The notes: generated by a model from the sequence alone, not told the origin. Positions 25,812 through 34,649 are shown, counted from the first letter of the stretch. The stretch is DNA of 64,000 nt from Psychroserpens burtonensis DSM 12212 (GCF_000425305.1 NZ_AUDE01000026.1:1-64000), one strand, 5' to 3'. Numbers and translations: made by a program.

Positions 25812-26483
25812 ATGTTTAAAGCTGTATTATTTGATATGGACGGTGTCATCGTAGATACTGAGCCTCTTCATCATAAAGCCTATTTCCAAATGTTTAACGA
25901 TGTCAACATCGATGTATCGGATGCTCTTTATGCCTCTTTTACAGGTCAGTCCACTATGGAGATTTGCAAACAACTCATTTCCTATTTTAAATTGCCCTTA
26001 TGTGCTCAAACGCTAACCGATATTAAACGGAAGCATTTCAAAGCGCTTTTTAAAAGTGATACCTCTCTCCAATTATTAGATGGTGTTTTAACTCTCATCA
26101 AAGATTACCATGCCAACGGTGTGACTTTAGTCCTTGCCTCTTCTGCATCTATGAAAAACATAAATCGTATTTTTAAGCGTTTTGATTTAGATCAATATTT
26201 TGATGCTAAAATTAGTGGTGCCGATTTAAAGGCCTCCAAGCCTCATCCTGAAATATTTATTAAGGCAGCAGAACTATCTGGTAAACAACCCAAAGAATGC
26301 TTTGTAATTGAAGACTCTACTAACGGCATATCAGCTGCTAAAGCTGCCAATATATATTGTATAGGCTACAATAGTTTACATAGTAAAGATCAAGATTATA
26401 GTAAGGCAGATTTGGTAGTGTCATCGTTTGAGGAGATTTCTTATGAGAAACTCAAGGGTTTGCTTGCTCAAAGCCTAGCTTAG
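25812..26483 (+). CDS. HAD-superfamily phosphatase, beta-phosphoglucomutase-like
   Basis: The 223-residue protein has the HAD motif I FDMDGVIVDTEPLH (nucleophile Asp at residue 8, acid/base Asp at 10). A four-helix cap follows (LYASFTGQSTMEICKQLI), then motif II LASSAS (~105-110), motif III Lys in ADLKASKPHPEIF, and motif IV VIEDSTNGISAAKAA. The cap type fits sugar phosphate phosphatases or phosphomutases. The substrate is not determinable by eye. Confidence 0.9.
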   Translation: MFKAVLFDMDGVIVDTEPLHHKAYFQMFNDVNIDVSDALYASFTGQSTMEICKQLISYFKLPLCAQTLTDIKRKHFKALFKSDTSLQLLDGVLTLIKDYHANGVTLVLASSASMKNINRIFKRFDLDQYFDAKISGADLKASKPHPEIFIKAAELSGKQPKECFVIEDSTNGISAAKAANIYCIGYNSLHSKDQDYSKADLVVSSFEEISYEKLKGLLAQSLA

Positions 26484-26541
26484 CTTTTTCAAGATATTTT
26501 ACACTTCAGAAAATAATACATATTTTCACAAACCTTAATCA

Positions 26542-26688
26542 ATGGCAAAACCGAAAGGACAAAAAAACGGTAACAATAAATCCAAGCACTCTAAGCTCAT
26601 GGATCAAAAGAAGAATAAACTTAGACAAGAGGCAGGGTTAAGAAAAGAGCGTTTGAGAGCGATTATTAATAAAGCGAAAGAAGCGTAG
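26542..26688 (+). CDS. Small basic protein, 48 aa
   Basis: ATG at 26542, 58 bases after the HAD gene, opens a 48-codon frame. The protein is very basic and soluble (MAKPKGQKNGNNKSKHSK; ending RAIINKAKEA). I recognise it only as a type of short, Lys/Arg-rich protein common in Flavobacteriia, possibly nucleic-acid or ribosome associated. The composition is clearly not that of a random AT-rich frame, which supports coding. Confidence 0.55.
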   Translation: MAKPKGQKNGNNKSKHSKLMDQKKNKLRQEAGLRKERLRAIINKAKEA

Positions 26689-26985
26689 TTACCCATGTTT
26701 ACTTTTTGAGAAAAAATAAAGTTATAATTCTATTTTAACTTACAATACTTAAGCTTATTAGGTGTCTTGTTTTTAAAAGAGGAAGACTATAGTACATAAT
26801 TCCTATTCCATTAATTATCTAATCTACTGATTACACGCTGAGTTCACCCCTCCACCCTTTGAAAAAACAATAAATTTTGAACTAATAAAAATCCCAAAGA
26901 CGTCTTGGTAACAAAACATATCTAGTTAAATATCTTAGTAGAATTAAAACGTGTGGAACAAACGAATAAGAAATAGAATACAGTA

Positions 26986-27096
26986 TTAACTATTTTTATC
27001 TATTTTATCATAAACCCGAATAATCCAAACTGCCCATATTACTACACAAACAGACACAAATACCGAGAAGTATATTACAATATCGTTAGCGTCCAT
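26986..27096 (-). CDS. Single-span membrane peptide, 36 aa
   Basis: On the minus strand ATG at 27096 starts MDANDIVIYFSVFVSVCVVI, continues with WAVWIIRVYDKIDKNS and stops at 26986. It is one membrane helix with an acidic start and a charged end, overlapping the stop region of the 61-residue membrane protein upstream by 11 bases. The tight overlap and matching membrane character suggest a translationally coupled pair. No family is recognised. Confidence 0.45.
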   Translation of the reverse strand: MDANDIVIYFSVFVSVCVVIWAVWIIRVYDKIDKNS

Positions 27097-27271
27097 TTTT
27101 AATTTGTTTTATGAATATGACAACTAGAAGTAGTGTTGGTGCCCAAAGTCCAATAAATATAGCATGTAACTTATCTCCTCTTAGAAAGAGGTATTCTGCA
27201 ACACCAATAATAAGAACACACAAGGCTAATAGAAACAAATTAGCTGGACCTATCTTTTTAATAAAATTCAT
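27086..27271 (-). CDS. Small two-span membrane protein, 61 aa
   Basis: The ATG at 27271 (MNFIKKIGPANLFLLALCVL) was preferred to a longer frame starting at 27352, because the extra N-terminal part covers AT-rich intergenic DNA. Two hydrophobic segments (about 11-29 and 39-56) flank a short positively charged loop FLRGDKLHA. The gene overlaps a 36-residue membrane peptide downstream. The function is unknown; the pair could form a small membrane complex. Confidence 0.5.
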   Translation of the reverse strand: MNFIKKIGPANLFLLALCVLIIGVAEYLFLRGDKLHAIFIGLWAPTLLLVVIFIKQIKNGR

Positions 27272-27595
27272 GATTAAACAATTAACTCTACTAAGATAAA
27301 ATAAATTTATTGATAATAATAAATACCTCCATTTTAATTTTAACATTTCCATTGACTTCTATGCTTAAAAGTCAGAAATCTTATCGCCTATTAATTTACA
27401 CTAGAATTAACAACAGATATTCCCCCTAGTAATTGTGACTGTAAAACATATAAAAGGAAATAGTATTAGCATCCAAGATTTTAGTTTCAATAATTAGTTT
27501 AAGAAGAGCGTTCTCGACTTGACTAAAAAATTAAAGCGTATTTAACCACTATGAATAAAATGTGTGCTTTATCTTTGCAAAAAAGAATGTTGACT
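27272..27595. other. Divergent intergenic region with a TAnnTTTG element
   Basis: No gene is seen. TATCTTTG at 27570-27577 matches the Bacteroidota -7 consensus TAnnTTTG. A transcript starting a few bases later would have a leader of about a dozen bases before the ATG at 27596, which supports that start over an upstream ATG at 27551. Confidence 0.45.
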
Positions 27596-28027
27596 ATGTC
27601 TCAAGACAAAAAACCAGACCAGATTGTATTTAATAGAGACACGCAACGTTATGATGCAGCGCTAAAACCGTATGCAACTAATGTTGGTGCTCCTGCTATT
27701 AAAGTCACAGATAATTCATCTTGGAAAAACAGGAACATCCTTAAAGCCAACAAACAAATCCAGTCTAAATATCTAGAACTTAAAGCTGCCTATGATAAAA
27801 TGATGGAAGAATTAGAATATAATAACCTCGTTTATAACGCGCGTTATAATTTTGAGCCTATTATTGGTGAATCTTATCATCTTTATCGCGATAAAAAGGA
27901 ACAACCCTTCTTATCTATTATTGCGCCTAGCGATTGTAACTTTGATTTTATTGGAAGTTTTAAGCTTAATAGCGAGCATGTATGGAAAAAAGTGAATGGT
28001 ACTGACAATGGACTTAGAACGACTTAG
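27596..28027 (+). CDS. DUF2452 domain-containing protein
   Basis: The start at 27596 (MSQDKKPDQIVFNRDTQRYD) is chosen because the -7 promoter box lies between the longer start and this one. The 143 residues show the DUF2452 pattern: YDAALKPYATNVGAPAIKV near the start, a helical middle (LKAAYDKMMEELEYNNLVYN), and a C-terminal YHLYRDKKEQPFLSIIAP. It is soluble with no signal peptide and an unknown function. The next gene starts inside its 3' end. Confidence 0.85.
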   Translation: MSQDKKPDQIVFNRDTQRYDAALKPYATNVGAPAIKVTDNSSWKNRNILKANKQIQSKYLELKAAYDKMMEELEYNNLVYNARYNFEPIIGESYHLYRDKKEQPFLSIIAPSDCNFDFIGSFKLNSEHVWKKVNGTDNGLRTT

Positions 28028-28418
28028 AGTACTTTTAGATTTTGGACTCGTAGTGCTCATCTGGATCGTACAATTGCTTATCTATCCTAGTTTTAAGCAC
28101 TTCCCTTCTAACGCACTTTTCAAATGGCATAGTCGCTATACCTTTAATATGGCTTTGGTTGTAATGCCTTTGATGCTTGGTCAACTCAGTATTTATACGA
28201 TTCAAATATTCTTAGAACAGACGCTTTTTTCTATTTGCGGAATGCTCGTCGTTCTCACCTTATGGGTATCTACCTTTATACAATTTGTACCGTTGCATCA
28301 ACAGATAAGCGATAATTCTTTTTCTAATAAAACGATAGACCTTTTGGTGTCTCGCAATTGGATTAGAACCGGCTTATGGACTGGTTTATTTATTTCAAGC
28401 TTAGTTTCATTTTTTTAA
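28008..28418 (+). CDS. Small four-span membrane protein, 136 aa
   Basis: The start ATG at 28008 (MDLERLRVLLDFGLVVLIWI) overlaps the end of the DUF2452 gene by 20 bases, so the two are coupled. Four hydrophobic segments are seen (about 9-28, 45-65, 73-95 and 115-134), with HSRYTFNM after the first. The overall layout recalls DUF4149 or anthrone oxygenase-like small membrane proteins, but I cannot place it firmly. Confidence 0.65.
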   Translation: MDLERLRVLLDFGLVVLIWIVQLLIYPSFKHFPSNALFKWHSRYTFNMALVVMPLMLGQLSIYTIQIFLEQTLFSICGMLVVLTLWVSTFIQFVPLHQQISDNSFSNKTIDLLVSRNWIRTGLWTGLFISSLVSFF

Positions 28419-28547
28419 TGTTAGCCTTTTTAGCGTTATTCTGAAATTAGACGATTCTAAACGCTCTTCCTTTTGAACGAGTAACCTGCTGTCAGGCAAA
28501 CTAGGCTTTGAGCTAGCAAAAACTAAAAATAAAAAAAAACCAGTCGA

Positions 28548-29000
28548 TTATGAATTATAATTATTAGATTTTAGTAACTTATTTTGCTCTTTCATTAACT
28601 CGGTAAGCTGAGATAACAACTCAATATCTTTAGGTGTTTTTACGATGACGTTTTTGGGGTCTTGGGCTTTATCTTTAAGTCTGTTCATGGCTTTTACAAC
28701 TATAAAAACTGTGAGTCCGACGATTATAAAATCTAAAAAGGTTTCAAATAATATTCCATACTCCACAGCGACTTCCGTTACTGTAGCATCGCCTTGCGTA
28801 TTGTAAACAGCATCTCTTAAAATATAGCGTTTATCCTGAAACTCAAGTCCATCTGTCATTAACGATAATGGAGGCATAAAGACCTTTTTCACCAGTACAT
28901 CTATTACTTTATTAAAAGCGGCTCCTATGATGATACCGATGGCCATATCCATCATATTACCTTTAACTGCAAACTCTTTGAATTCTTTTAAAAACTTCAT
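28548..29000 (-). CDS. mscL: Large-conductance mechanosensitive channel MscL
   Basis: The homopentameric channel releases solutes under strong membrane tension. The start at 29000 (MKFLKEFKEFAVKGNMMDMA) gives 150 residues and the standard N-terminal amphipathic helix; a longer start at 29027 adds nine atypical residues. TM1 carries the pore-lining MAIGIIIGAAFNKVIDVLV, and TM2 is FLDFIIVGLTVFIVVKAM. The periplasmic loop is somewhat long (DAVYNTQGDATVTEVA). The C-terminal helix bundle is present. Confidence 0.95.
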   Translation of the reverse strand: MKFLKEFKEFAVKGNMMDMAIGIIIGAAFNKVIDVLVKKVFMPPLSLMTDGLEFQDKRYILRDAVYNTQGDATVTEVAVEYGILFETFLDFIIVGLTVFIVVKAMNRLKDKAQDPKNVIVKTPKDIELLSQLTELMKEQNKLLKSNNYNS

Positions 29001-29192
29001 ATCCTCTGATTTAAATTTGTACCACAAAACTATTTTATAATTAATCTATTTACTAACCTTATCACTAAAAACTTAAACACTTTTACTTCGGAAATTGAAC
29101 AACTTTGAATTTAATTTATATATCCGTTTAGGAATCAAAGAAAGCATTATTTCACATTATCAGTACCCCTTTACACAACCAATACTCTCGTT

Positions 29193-29276
29193 TATTAGCT
29201 ATTTAATTGATAATTAATCTTATTAGCTATTTAGATGATATTTAAAAATATTAGCTATTTAGATGATATTTTAGCA
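29193..29276 (+). repeat. Three tandem 28-bp repeats upstream of the SatD operon
   Basis: TATTAGCTATTTA begins at 29193, 29221 and 29249, an exact 28-base period. Copies 2 and 3 share TTAGCTATTTAGATGATATT in full; copy 1 diverges after TTAGCTATTTA. Each contains the self-complementary TAGCTA. The last repeat ends about 30 bases before the satD ATG at 29307, a placement typical of multiple operator sites for an autoregulator. Confidence 0.8.
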
Positions 29277-29306
29277 TTTATAAAGAAATTATTATATATT
29301 TATATC

Positions 29307-29909
29307 ATGACTATAGCAATCATCACAGCAGATCTTGTAAACTCCAGAGCACAACAACCTCAACTTTGGATGACACATCTCAAAACTATTTTGAACTCCT
29401 TTGGTTCAACTCCAAAAAACTGGGAAATCTACAGAGGTGATAGTTTTCAACTAGAAATAGAACCACAGCGTGCATTATATACCGCAATCGTTATTAAAGC
29501 ATATTTAAAATATACTGCAAATCTAGACCTCAGAATCGCTATTGGTATTGGAGACAAAACATACAATAGTGATACCATTACCTCATCTAACGGAACCGCC
29601 TTCATCAACTCTGGCACTTGTTTTGAATCACTAAAAAAGAACCTTTTAGCTATAAAAACAGCACATATAGATTTGGACAACACCCTAAATCTTATGTTTT
29701 ATTTGGCATCATTTACCTTTAATAACTGGACACAAACTACTGCGCAACTTATTGCATACACACTCACACATCCAAATAAGAACCAGAAACAACTAGCAAG
29801 TCATTTTGAGACCACTCAAGGTAATATTAGTCAGAGTTTAAAACGTGGTGGCTATGATGAACTTAAAGCCCTAATCCAGTACTACGAATCAAAATTAAAA
29901 GCGATATGA
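29307..29909 (+). CDS. SatD family protein with C-terminal helix-turn-helix
   Basis: The start at 29307 (MTIAIITADLVNSRAQQ) is preferred over one at 29235 that lies inside the repeats. The 200-residue protein has ADLVNSR at the end of the first strand (D9), RGDSFQLE (G44, D45), LRIAIGIGD (R76-D83) and NGTAFINSGTCFESLK (95-110). This order resembles class III nucleotide cyclase folds. Residues ~150-190 form a helix-turn-helix (NQKQLASHFETTQGNISQSL). SatD was named from an acid-tolerance locus; its biochemistry is not established. It overlaps the DUF3307 gene by 4 bases. Confidence 0.8.
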   Translation: MTIAIITADLVNSRAQQPQLWMTHLKTILNSFGSTPKNWEIYRGDSFQLEIEPQRALYTAIVIKAYLKYTANLDLRIAIGIGDKTYNSDTITSSNGTAFINSGTCFESLKKNLLAIKTAHIDLDNTLNLMFYLASFTFNNWTQTTAQLIAYTLTHPNKNQKQLASHFETTQGNISQSLKRGGYDELKALIQYYESKLKAI

Positions 29910-30625
29910 TAGCACTTTTTATATCACTTATATTAGCACATCTTATTGGTGATTTTTTATTGCAACCACAATCTTGGGTAACGCATAAAAACAAGCATAA
30001 ACAAAGATCAAAATACCTGTATCTGCATATTGCAATACATACCGCAGCTCTTTTAGTGACCTTGCAATTTGATAGACGCTACTGGTTAGGATTTTTTATT
30101 ATTATTGTAAGCCATTTTGGTATAGATCTCGCAAAACTTCATCTCCAAACTAAAAAAAATAAGCGTTTACTTTTTGGATTAGATCAATTAGCTCACCTTG
30201 TTGTTATTGCACTTGTAGTCAATCTCTACGAACCCTATCTTAGTAACTTCGCCTCTTATAACTATACTAGTATATTACTACTCGCTTGTTGTTTTATAGG
30301 CCTCAGCAGCATGTCATCTATAATTATGAAAACCGTTATTTCTAAATGGAATATAGAAAACAAAAAAAACACAAATGGTTCTCTAGAACATGCTGGGTCC
30401 TATATTGGTATTCTAGAACGCCTTTTTGTGTTTTTATTTGTAGTATTAAATTTTTGGGAAGGTATAGGTTTTTTACTCGCAGCAAAATCAATTTTCAGAT
30501 TTGGTGATCTTTCTAGAACTAAGGATAGAAAATTAACCGAATATGTGCTCATAGGAACACTCATCAGTTTTGGAATTGCCATGCTCATAGGGCTTATATT
30601 CAACTACCTCATAACCCAATTATAA
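29906..30625 (+). CDS. DUF3307 domain-containing membrane protein
   Basis: ATGA overlap with the SatD gene indicates translational coupling. The 239 residues have six to seven membrane segments. The DUF3307 signature sits at the N-terminus: LAHLIGDFLLQPQSWVTHKN, then LHIAIHTAALLVTL, and HFGIDLAKLHLQ with conserved His and Asp residues within the membrane. The C-terminal half (residues 130-239) adds further helices, including HAGSYIGILERLFVFLFVVL. The biochemical role is unknown; SatD plus DUF3307 is a recurring gene pair. Confidence 0.85.
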   Translation: MIALFISLILAHLIGDFLLQPQSWVTHKNKHKQRSKYLYLHIAIHTAALLVTLQFDRRYWLGFFIIIVSHFGIDLAKLHLQTKKNKRLLFGLDQLAHLVVIALVVNLYEPYLSNFASYNYTSILLLACCFIGLSSMSSIIMKTVISKWNIENKKNTNGSLEHAGSYIGILERLFVFLFVVLNFWEGIGFLLAAKSIFRFGDLSRTKDRKLTEYVLIGTLISFGIAMLIGLIFNYLITQL

Positions 30626-30643
30626 ACAAGCCTATTAAACCTA

Positions 30644-30680
30644 AATCTCCTCCTTGAATAAAGAAGGAGATTGTTTTTTA
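30644..30680. terminator. Terminator after the SatD/DUF3307 operon
   Basis: AATCTCCTcCTT pairs with AAGaAGGAGATT around GAATA, followed by TGTTTTTT. It stands between the plus-strand operon and the convergent ccsBA gene. Confidence 0.75.
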
Positions 30681-30708
30681 CTAGTAAAAGCTCACAAAAA
30701 TGAGGTGT

Positions 30709-33700
30709 TTATTTTCTGTAATATTTCTTATACTTCCAATAGGCTACTGATGCAATCACGGCTATGACAGCAAGCGTACCGACTATATATTGAACGCTTA
30801 AAATCTGTTGACCTGACTGGTATGAGTGTAGACCTGCTAAATAGAAATTTACTCCAAAATAGGTGAATAAAATACTAGCAAATGCCAATATAGATCCAAG
30901 ATTAAACCCAAAGCGACCTCTAAGTCCTGGCATTAATCTCATATGAATAACAAAGGCATAAATAATAATACTAATCAATGCCCAAGTTTCTTTTGGATCC
31001 CAACCCCAATAACGTCCCCAACTTTCGTTGGCCCACATTCCACCAAGGAAGTTCCCTATTGTTAACATGACCAATCCAACGGTTAGTGACATTTCGTTAA
31101 TTAATGTAAGTTCTTTTATATTAAGCAACATTTTATCTTTGTTCTTTTCCGTAGTAAAAATCATTAATAGCAATACGGTCAACCCTAGAATCATCCCTAA
31201 AGCAAACGGTCCATAACTGGCTACAATAACTGCGACATGAATCATTAACCAATAACTATCTAGTACAGGAGATAAGTTACCAATAGCGGGATCCATCCAA
31301 TTCATGTGTGCCACTAATAATATCATAGCAGTCACAAATGCAGTTGCTGCAAGAGTAAGCATACTTTTTCTCCCAAAGGCAATACCAAAAAACATGGTTG
31401 CCCAAGCGACATAAATCATAGACTCATAAGCGTCACTCCAAGGCGCATGCCCAGAGATATACCAACGCACAATTAAACCTCCTGTATGAACTAGAAATAA
31501 CACAAAAATGACAACCCCTAGACCTTTAACAATCACATCTAAGACTTTACTTTTTGACTTAAAAATCTGTATGATAAGCAAAACAAAAAGCACCAGTCCA
31601 GTTAGCATATAATAGGAATACAACTTTTTAAAGATGTCGTATTTATTATATAAGATTTCGGTTTTTACTTTTTCATCAGATAACATGACTTCGCTCCCAA
31701 CTTCAGCTTGACTATTTTTAAATCCTGTCAACAGTTTGTCTGCAAGTTTATAGTCACCCGATTGTTTCGCATTATATAATTCTCCTATATAGAAACCAAA
31801 ACTGTTTTCAATAAACTTTCCGTAGAGTGTATCTTTAATTTGTTCGCGATAGTCTTCCTTGTATTCGGTTTGTGAAATCCATGTATTGACCTCGTCATTT
31901 GGGACCGGAAAAATTTTAATTGATCGACCATCAAGCGTATTAAACAATAGACTCATACGATCATAAGCTTCCTTTAACTGACTTTGATAACCATTAGGGA
32001 TTTCAGCAGCATAAGCCTCTTTAAGATAAGGTCCTATTTTATTTCGCCCTTCATCGGTTAAGAAATCTGTGATAGACACATACTTTTGATCTTTATCTAC
32101 ACCTATTATTTTACGAATAGAATCGCCTTTACTCTTTGCTAAATAAATGATGGGTACGTTGTACCAAAACAAGGGACTCTCCTGCATGGACAGTAACACC
32201 TGATTAGCATCAAACTCTTCATAGTGATCACGTTTACTTAATTTTCTAAGTATTTCTGAAGCGAATGTATTCATTGGCATCATGCGTCCGCTATAATCTT
32301 GTATCACTAACTCACCAAACTTATCTGAGTGTGATTTTGGTGTCACATTAGAGCGTATTACAGAATCAATTTCTGCTTTTGAAGGGCGATCAATTTTAAT
32401 CTTAGGTCTTTCTTTTGCGCTATGGTCATGACCGTCACCTTCAAAATGTTCTTGAACTGTTTTAGTTTTATGATCGTGCCCATCATTTGCTGAGTGTTCT
32501 TGCGATTGTTCTTGTTGCACTGGTGTCTCATGATTGTGTCCATCATTTGGACCATGTTCTTGAGAAAAACCGACCATACTCGAAGCAAGTAAAAGAATCG
32601 TTAACAACTTTGCTTTGCTCGCTTTCACTTTTTCAAGCATGCGCTTTAAATCTGCAAAACGAGTTCCTTTACTAAATAGAATAGACATTAAACCAAAGTA
32701 TAATAACATATACCCAAAATAAGTGACCCATGTTCCCCATTGATCATGATTTACAGAAAGCTTGGTTCCTTTTTCATCTGGAAAAAAACTAGATTGAAAA
32801 AACCGATAGCCTTCCTCATCTAAAACGTTATTCATAAAAATCTTATAATCGTAAGGTGTTTCGTTAGGTTTTATGACTGTGACTTCACTCGAGAACGCAG
32901 AGAAATTATCTTCCGTTCCCGGATAACGATCCGCAACAAAATCATTGAGTTTAATACTAAATGGCAATTCTTTAACGATAGAACCATATTTTACGGCAAT
33001 GTCTAAACCGCCTACTTTGACTTGTTCAAAGCGTCCGTTGACGTATTGCCCACCTAATAAATTGACCGTTTTAGTTTCTCCGTTAGCAGTCACGTCGACA
33101 ATAACACCATCTTCTCGACTTTGCAACATCTCTGATTTTTTCACAACTCCAAACTCTCCTTGCATCACTGGCTTAGGAAACACGATCGCCATATTTGCAA
33201 CCTGATAACGTGACCTTAATTTTAGTGGTTGAATCGAATCCTTCACTAATTTCCCGGTGACTTGCGTTGCCATTGTCATATAATCTCCCTCAAAAGGGGA
33301 CTCTATAAACATGAGATTGTCTTTTGTAGTTATATTAATAGCACCTGCTGTTGGACTATTTAGTGTAAATACGATATTATGAATCAGCTCACCATCTTTA
33401 TCGCCATCCTTGATGTAATGACTATGTGGGCCCTGATCCCCAGCTTCTACCAATTTAAGGTAAGCGTCACCAACATCACCTGGAATAATATCTAATTCTG
33501 CATCTTTTACAAACTTTTTAACTTGGATGGTTACTGGTGTTCCGTTGTATTCTGTATTTAAAGTAAGATCATTATCCAATCGTTCTGAAAAATCAACACG
33601 CTCCTGCTCTACCCGTCTTTGTTGTTGTCCGTTGACAACTAAATCGCCATCAATAAACGTGGTTAAGAAAACATCTCTTGTAAGGTACGTGTTTTCTGTT

Positions 33701-34041
33701 TCGCCTTCACCAATTGGCATCCAACCTTCAAAACCTATATATCGTGTAATTCCTGCTCCTATAAAAATAAATATAAAAGACAAATGCAGTGTTAATGTAG
33801 CCCATTTCGCTTTTTTATAGAGCCTGTATCTAAAGATATTACCGATGAAATTTATAACAAACATCATCTGGATAGCCTCAAACCACCAGGAATTATAAAT
33901 ATAATACCTTGAGTAGGGTGTTGGAGATGTATCTTGGCCAGCGTCCATAAACGTACCAATAATCATAGATACAAAATAGACAATAAATAAAATACCAGTT
34001 AGACGTGTAGAAAAGAGAATATTAGCAAGTTTCTTTTGCAT
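30709..34041 (-). CDS. ccsBA: Cytochrome c biogenesis fusion protein (ResB/CcsB plus CcsA) with His-rich linker
   Basis: System II cytochrome c synthase: it moves heme outward and attaches it to apocytochrome c. Residues 1-470 are the ResB/CcsB part with four membrane segments and a large periplasmic domain. Residues ~472-490 look like a second signal peptide or membrane helix (LLTILLLASSMVGFSQ). Residues ~490-542 hold three DGH(D/N)H motifs within EHGPNDGHNHE, EHSANDGHDHK and HFEGDGHDHS. A periplasmic domain follows, then from about residue 800 CcsA, with WGWDPKETWALI, the tryptophan-rich heme-handling motif. The 1110-residue length is typical of Bacteroidota fusions, the His-rich insert less so. 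Confidence 0.92.
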   Translation of the reverse strand: MQKKLANILFSTRLTGILFIVYFVSMIIGTFMDAGQDTSPTPYSRYYIYNSWWFEAIQMMFVINFIGNIFRYRLYKKAKWATLTLHLSFIFIFIGAGITRYIGFEGWMPIGEGETENTYLTRDVFLTTFIDGDLVVNGQQQRRVEQERVDFSERLDNDLTLNTEYNGTPVTIQVKKFVKDAELDIIPGDVGDAYLKLVEAGDQGPHSHYIKDGDKDGELIHNIVFTLNSPTAGAINITTKDNLMFIESPFEGDYMTMATQVTGKLVKDSIQPLKLRSRYQVANMAIVFPKPVMQGEFGVVKKSEMLQSREDGVIVDVTANGETKTVNLLGGQYVNGRFEQVKVGGLDIAVKYGSIVKELPFSIKLNDFVADRYPGTEDNFSAFSSEVTVIKPNETPYDYKIFMNNVLDEEGYRFFQSSFFPDEKGTKLSVNHDQWGTWVTYFGYMLLYFGLMSILFSKGTRFADLKRMLEKVKASKAKLLTILLLASSMVGFSQEHGPNDGHNHETPVQQEQSQEHSANDGHDHKTKTVQEHFEGDGHDHSAKERPKIKIDRPSKAEIDSVIRSNVTPKSHSDKFGELVIQDYSGRMMPMNTFASEILRKLSKRDHYEEFDANQVLLSMQESPLFWYNVPIIYLAKSKGDSIRKIIGVDKDQKYVSITDFLTDEGRNKIGPYLKEAYAAEIPNGYQSQLKEAYDRMSLLFNTLDGRSIKIFPVPNDEVNTWISQTEYKEDYREQIKDTLYGKFIENSFGFYIGELYNAKQSGDYKLADKLLTGFKNSQAEVGSEVMLSDEKVKTEILYNKYDIFKKLYSYYMLTGLVLFVLLIIQIFKSKSKVLDVIVKGLGVVIFVLFLVHTGGLIVRWYISGHAPWSDAYESMIYVAWATMFFGIAFGRKSMLTLAATAFVTAMILLVAHMNWMDPAIGNLSPVLDSYWLMIHVAVIVASYGPFALGMILGLTVLLLMIFTTEKNKDKMLLNIKELTLINEMSLTVGLVMLTIGNFLGGMWANESWGRYWGWDPKETWALISIIIYAFVIHMRLMPGLRGRFGFNLGSILAFASILFTYFGVNFYLAGLHSYQSGQQILSVQYIVGTLAVIAVIASVAYWKYKKYYRK

Positions 34042-34067
34042 AGCAAGAAAAGTTCATTTTAGTTTTT

Positions 34068-34075
34068 CAAAGATA
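34068..34075 (-). promoter_or_regulatory. TAnnTTTG -7 element of ccsBA
   Basis: On the minus strand TATCTTTG lies 27 bases upstream of the ccsBA ATG and matches the Bacteroidota -7 consensus. No clear -33 TTG at the usual spacing was found. Confidence 0.5.
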
Positions 34076-34649
34076 ACTAATTTAGTTCGTTTAGTATTGG
34101 ACAAATTGTGTCAAAAATGTGTTAAATATATATATTAGTGGTGAGTTACTTTATATGAATTTAGATGTCGTAATTTCATCAACTCATATCTACTTTTCTG
34201 ATCTTCAATTTATCTTAAAACAAAACGAACATTAGAAATCAAAACCTTACATTCAGAATTACTCATACCTTCTATTTTATGCAAAGGTAATCGTGACTAT
34301 TTATATAGGGCGCCGCCTATCGTTTGCTCTTAATTTTAGTAATTATCGAAAAGTATAGTATTATTTAGAATAATGATCCAGTGAATTTATTAATCAAGTT
34401 TGTTGATACGCTCTATTACTTAAAAAATAGTTACTCATATGCTTTACTCGCATGGTTTTCTCCAATACTATAAGTCGTGTTTGACGTTCACGATAGACTG
34501 CTTTGGTTATTTTTTAGATACCCAAACTGCAAGCACAGTAAGAATTACCATTACAATAAGTGGGTAAGAATAAAAAAATATTAAATAGCTATACAGTCGT
34601 CAATTTACTTCCCTAGGTTTTAGGTATTATTTATAAAATCAAAGCGCTA
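34076..34649. other. Long gene-free region with small hairpin and a membrane-peptide remnant
   Basis: No intact gene is seen in these 574 bases. ATAGG/CCTAT arms around GCGCCG form a small GC-rich hairpin at 34305-34320. On the minus strand around 34510-34600 a frame without a start codon encodes YPLIVMVILTVLAVWVSKK and a stop, resembling the tail of a single-span membrane peptide. The rest looks like spacer or eroded DNA. Confidence 0.35.

Noticed and set aside
27551-27595. Upstream start for the DUF2452 gene
   Set aside because: A TAnnTTTG box (27570-27577) lies inside this segment, so it is more likely promoter than coding.
29193-29276. Possible small CRISPR array (28-bp repeating unit)
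   Set aside because: The units are directly adjacent with no unique spacers, and there are no cas genes; it is an operator-like tandem repeat.
34510-34600. Small membrane peptide on the minus strand (YPLIVMVILTVLAVWVSKK)
   Set aside because: There is no start codon in frame before an upstream stop; it is mentioned only as a remnant.
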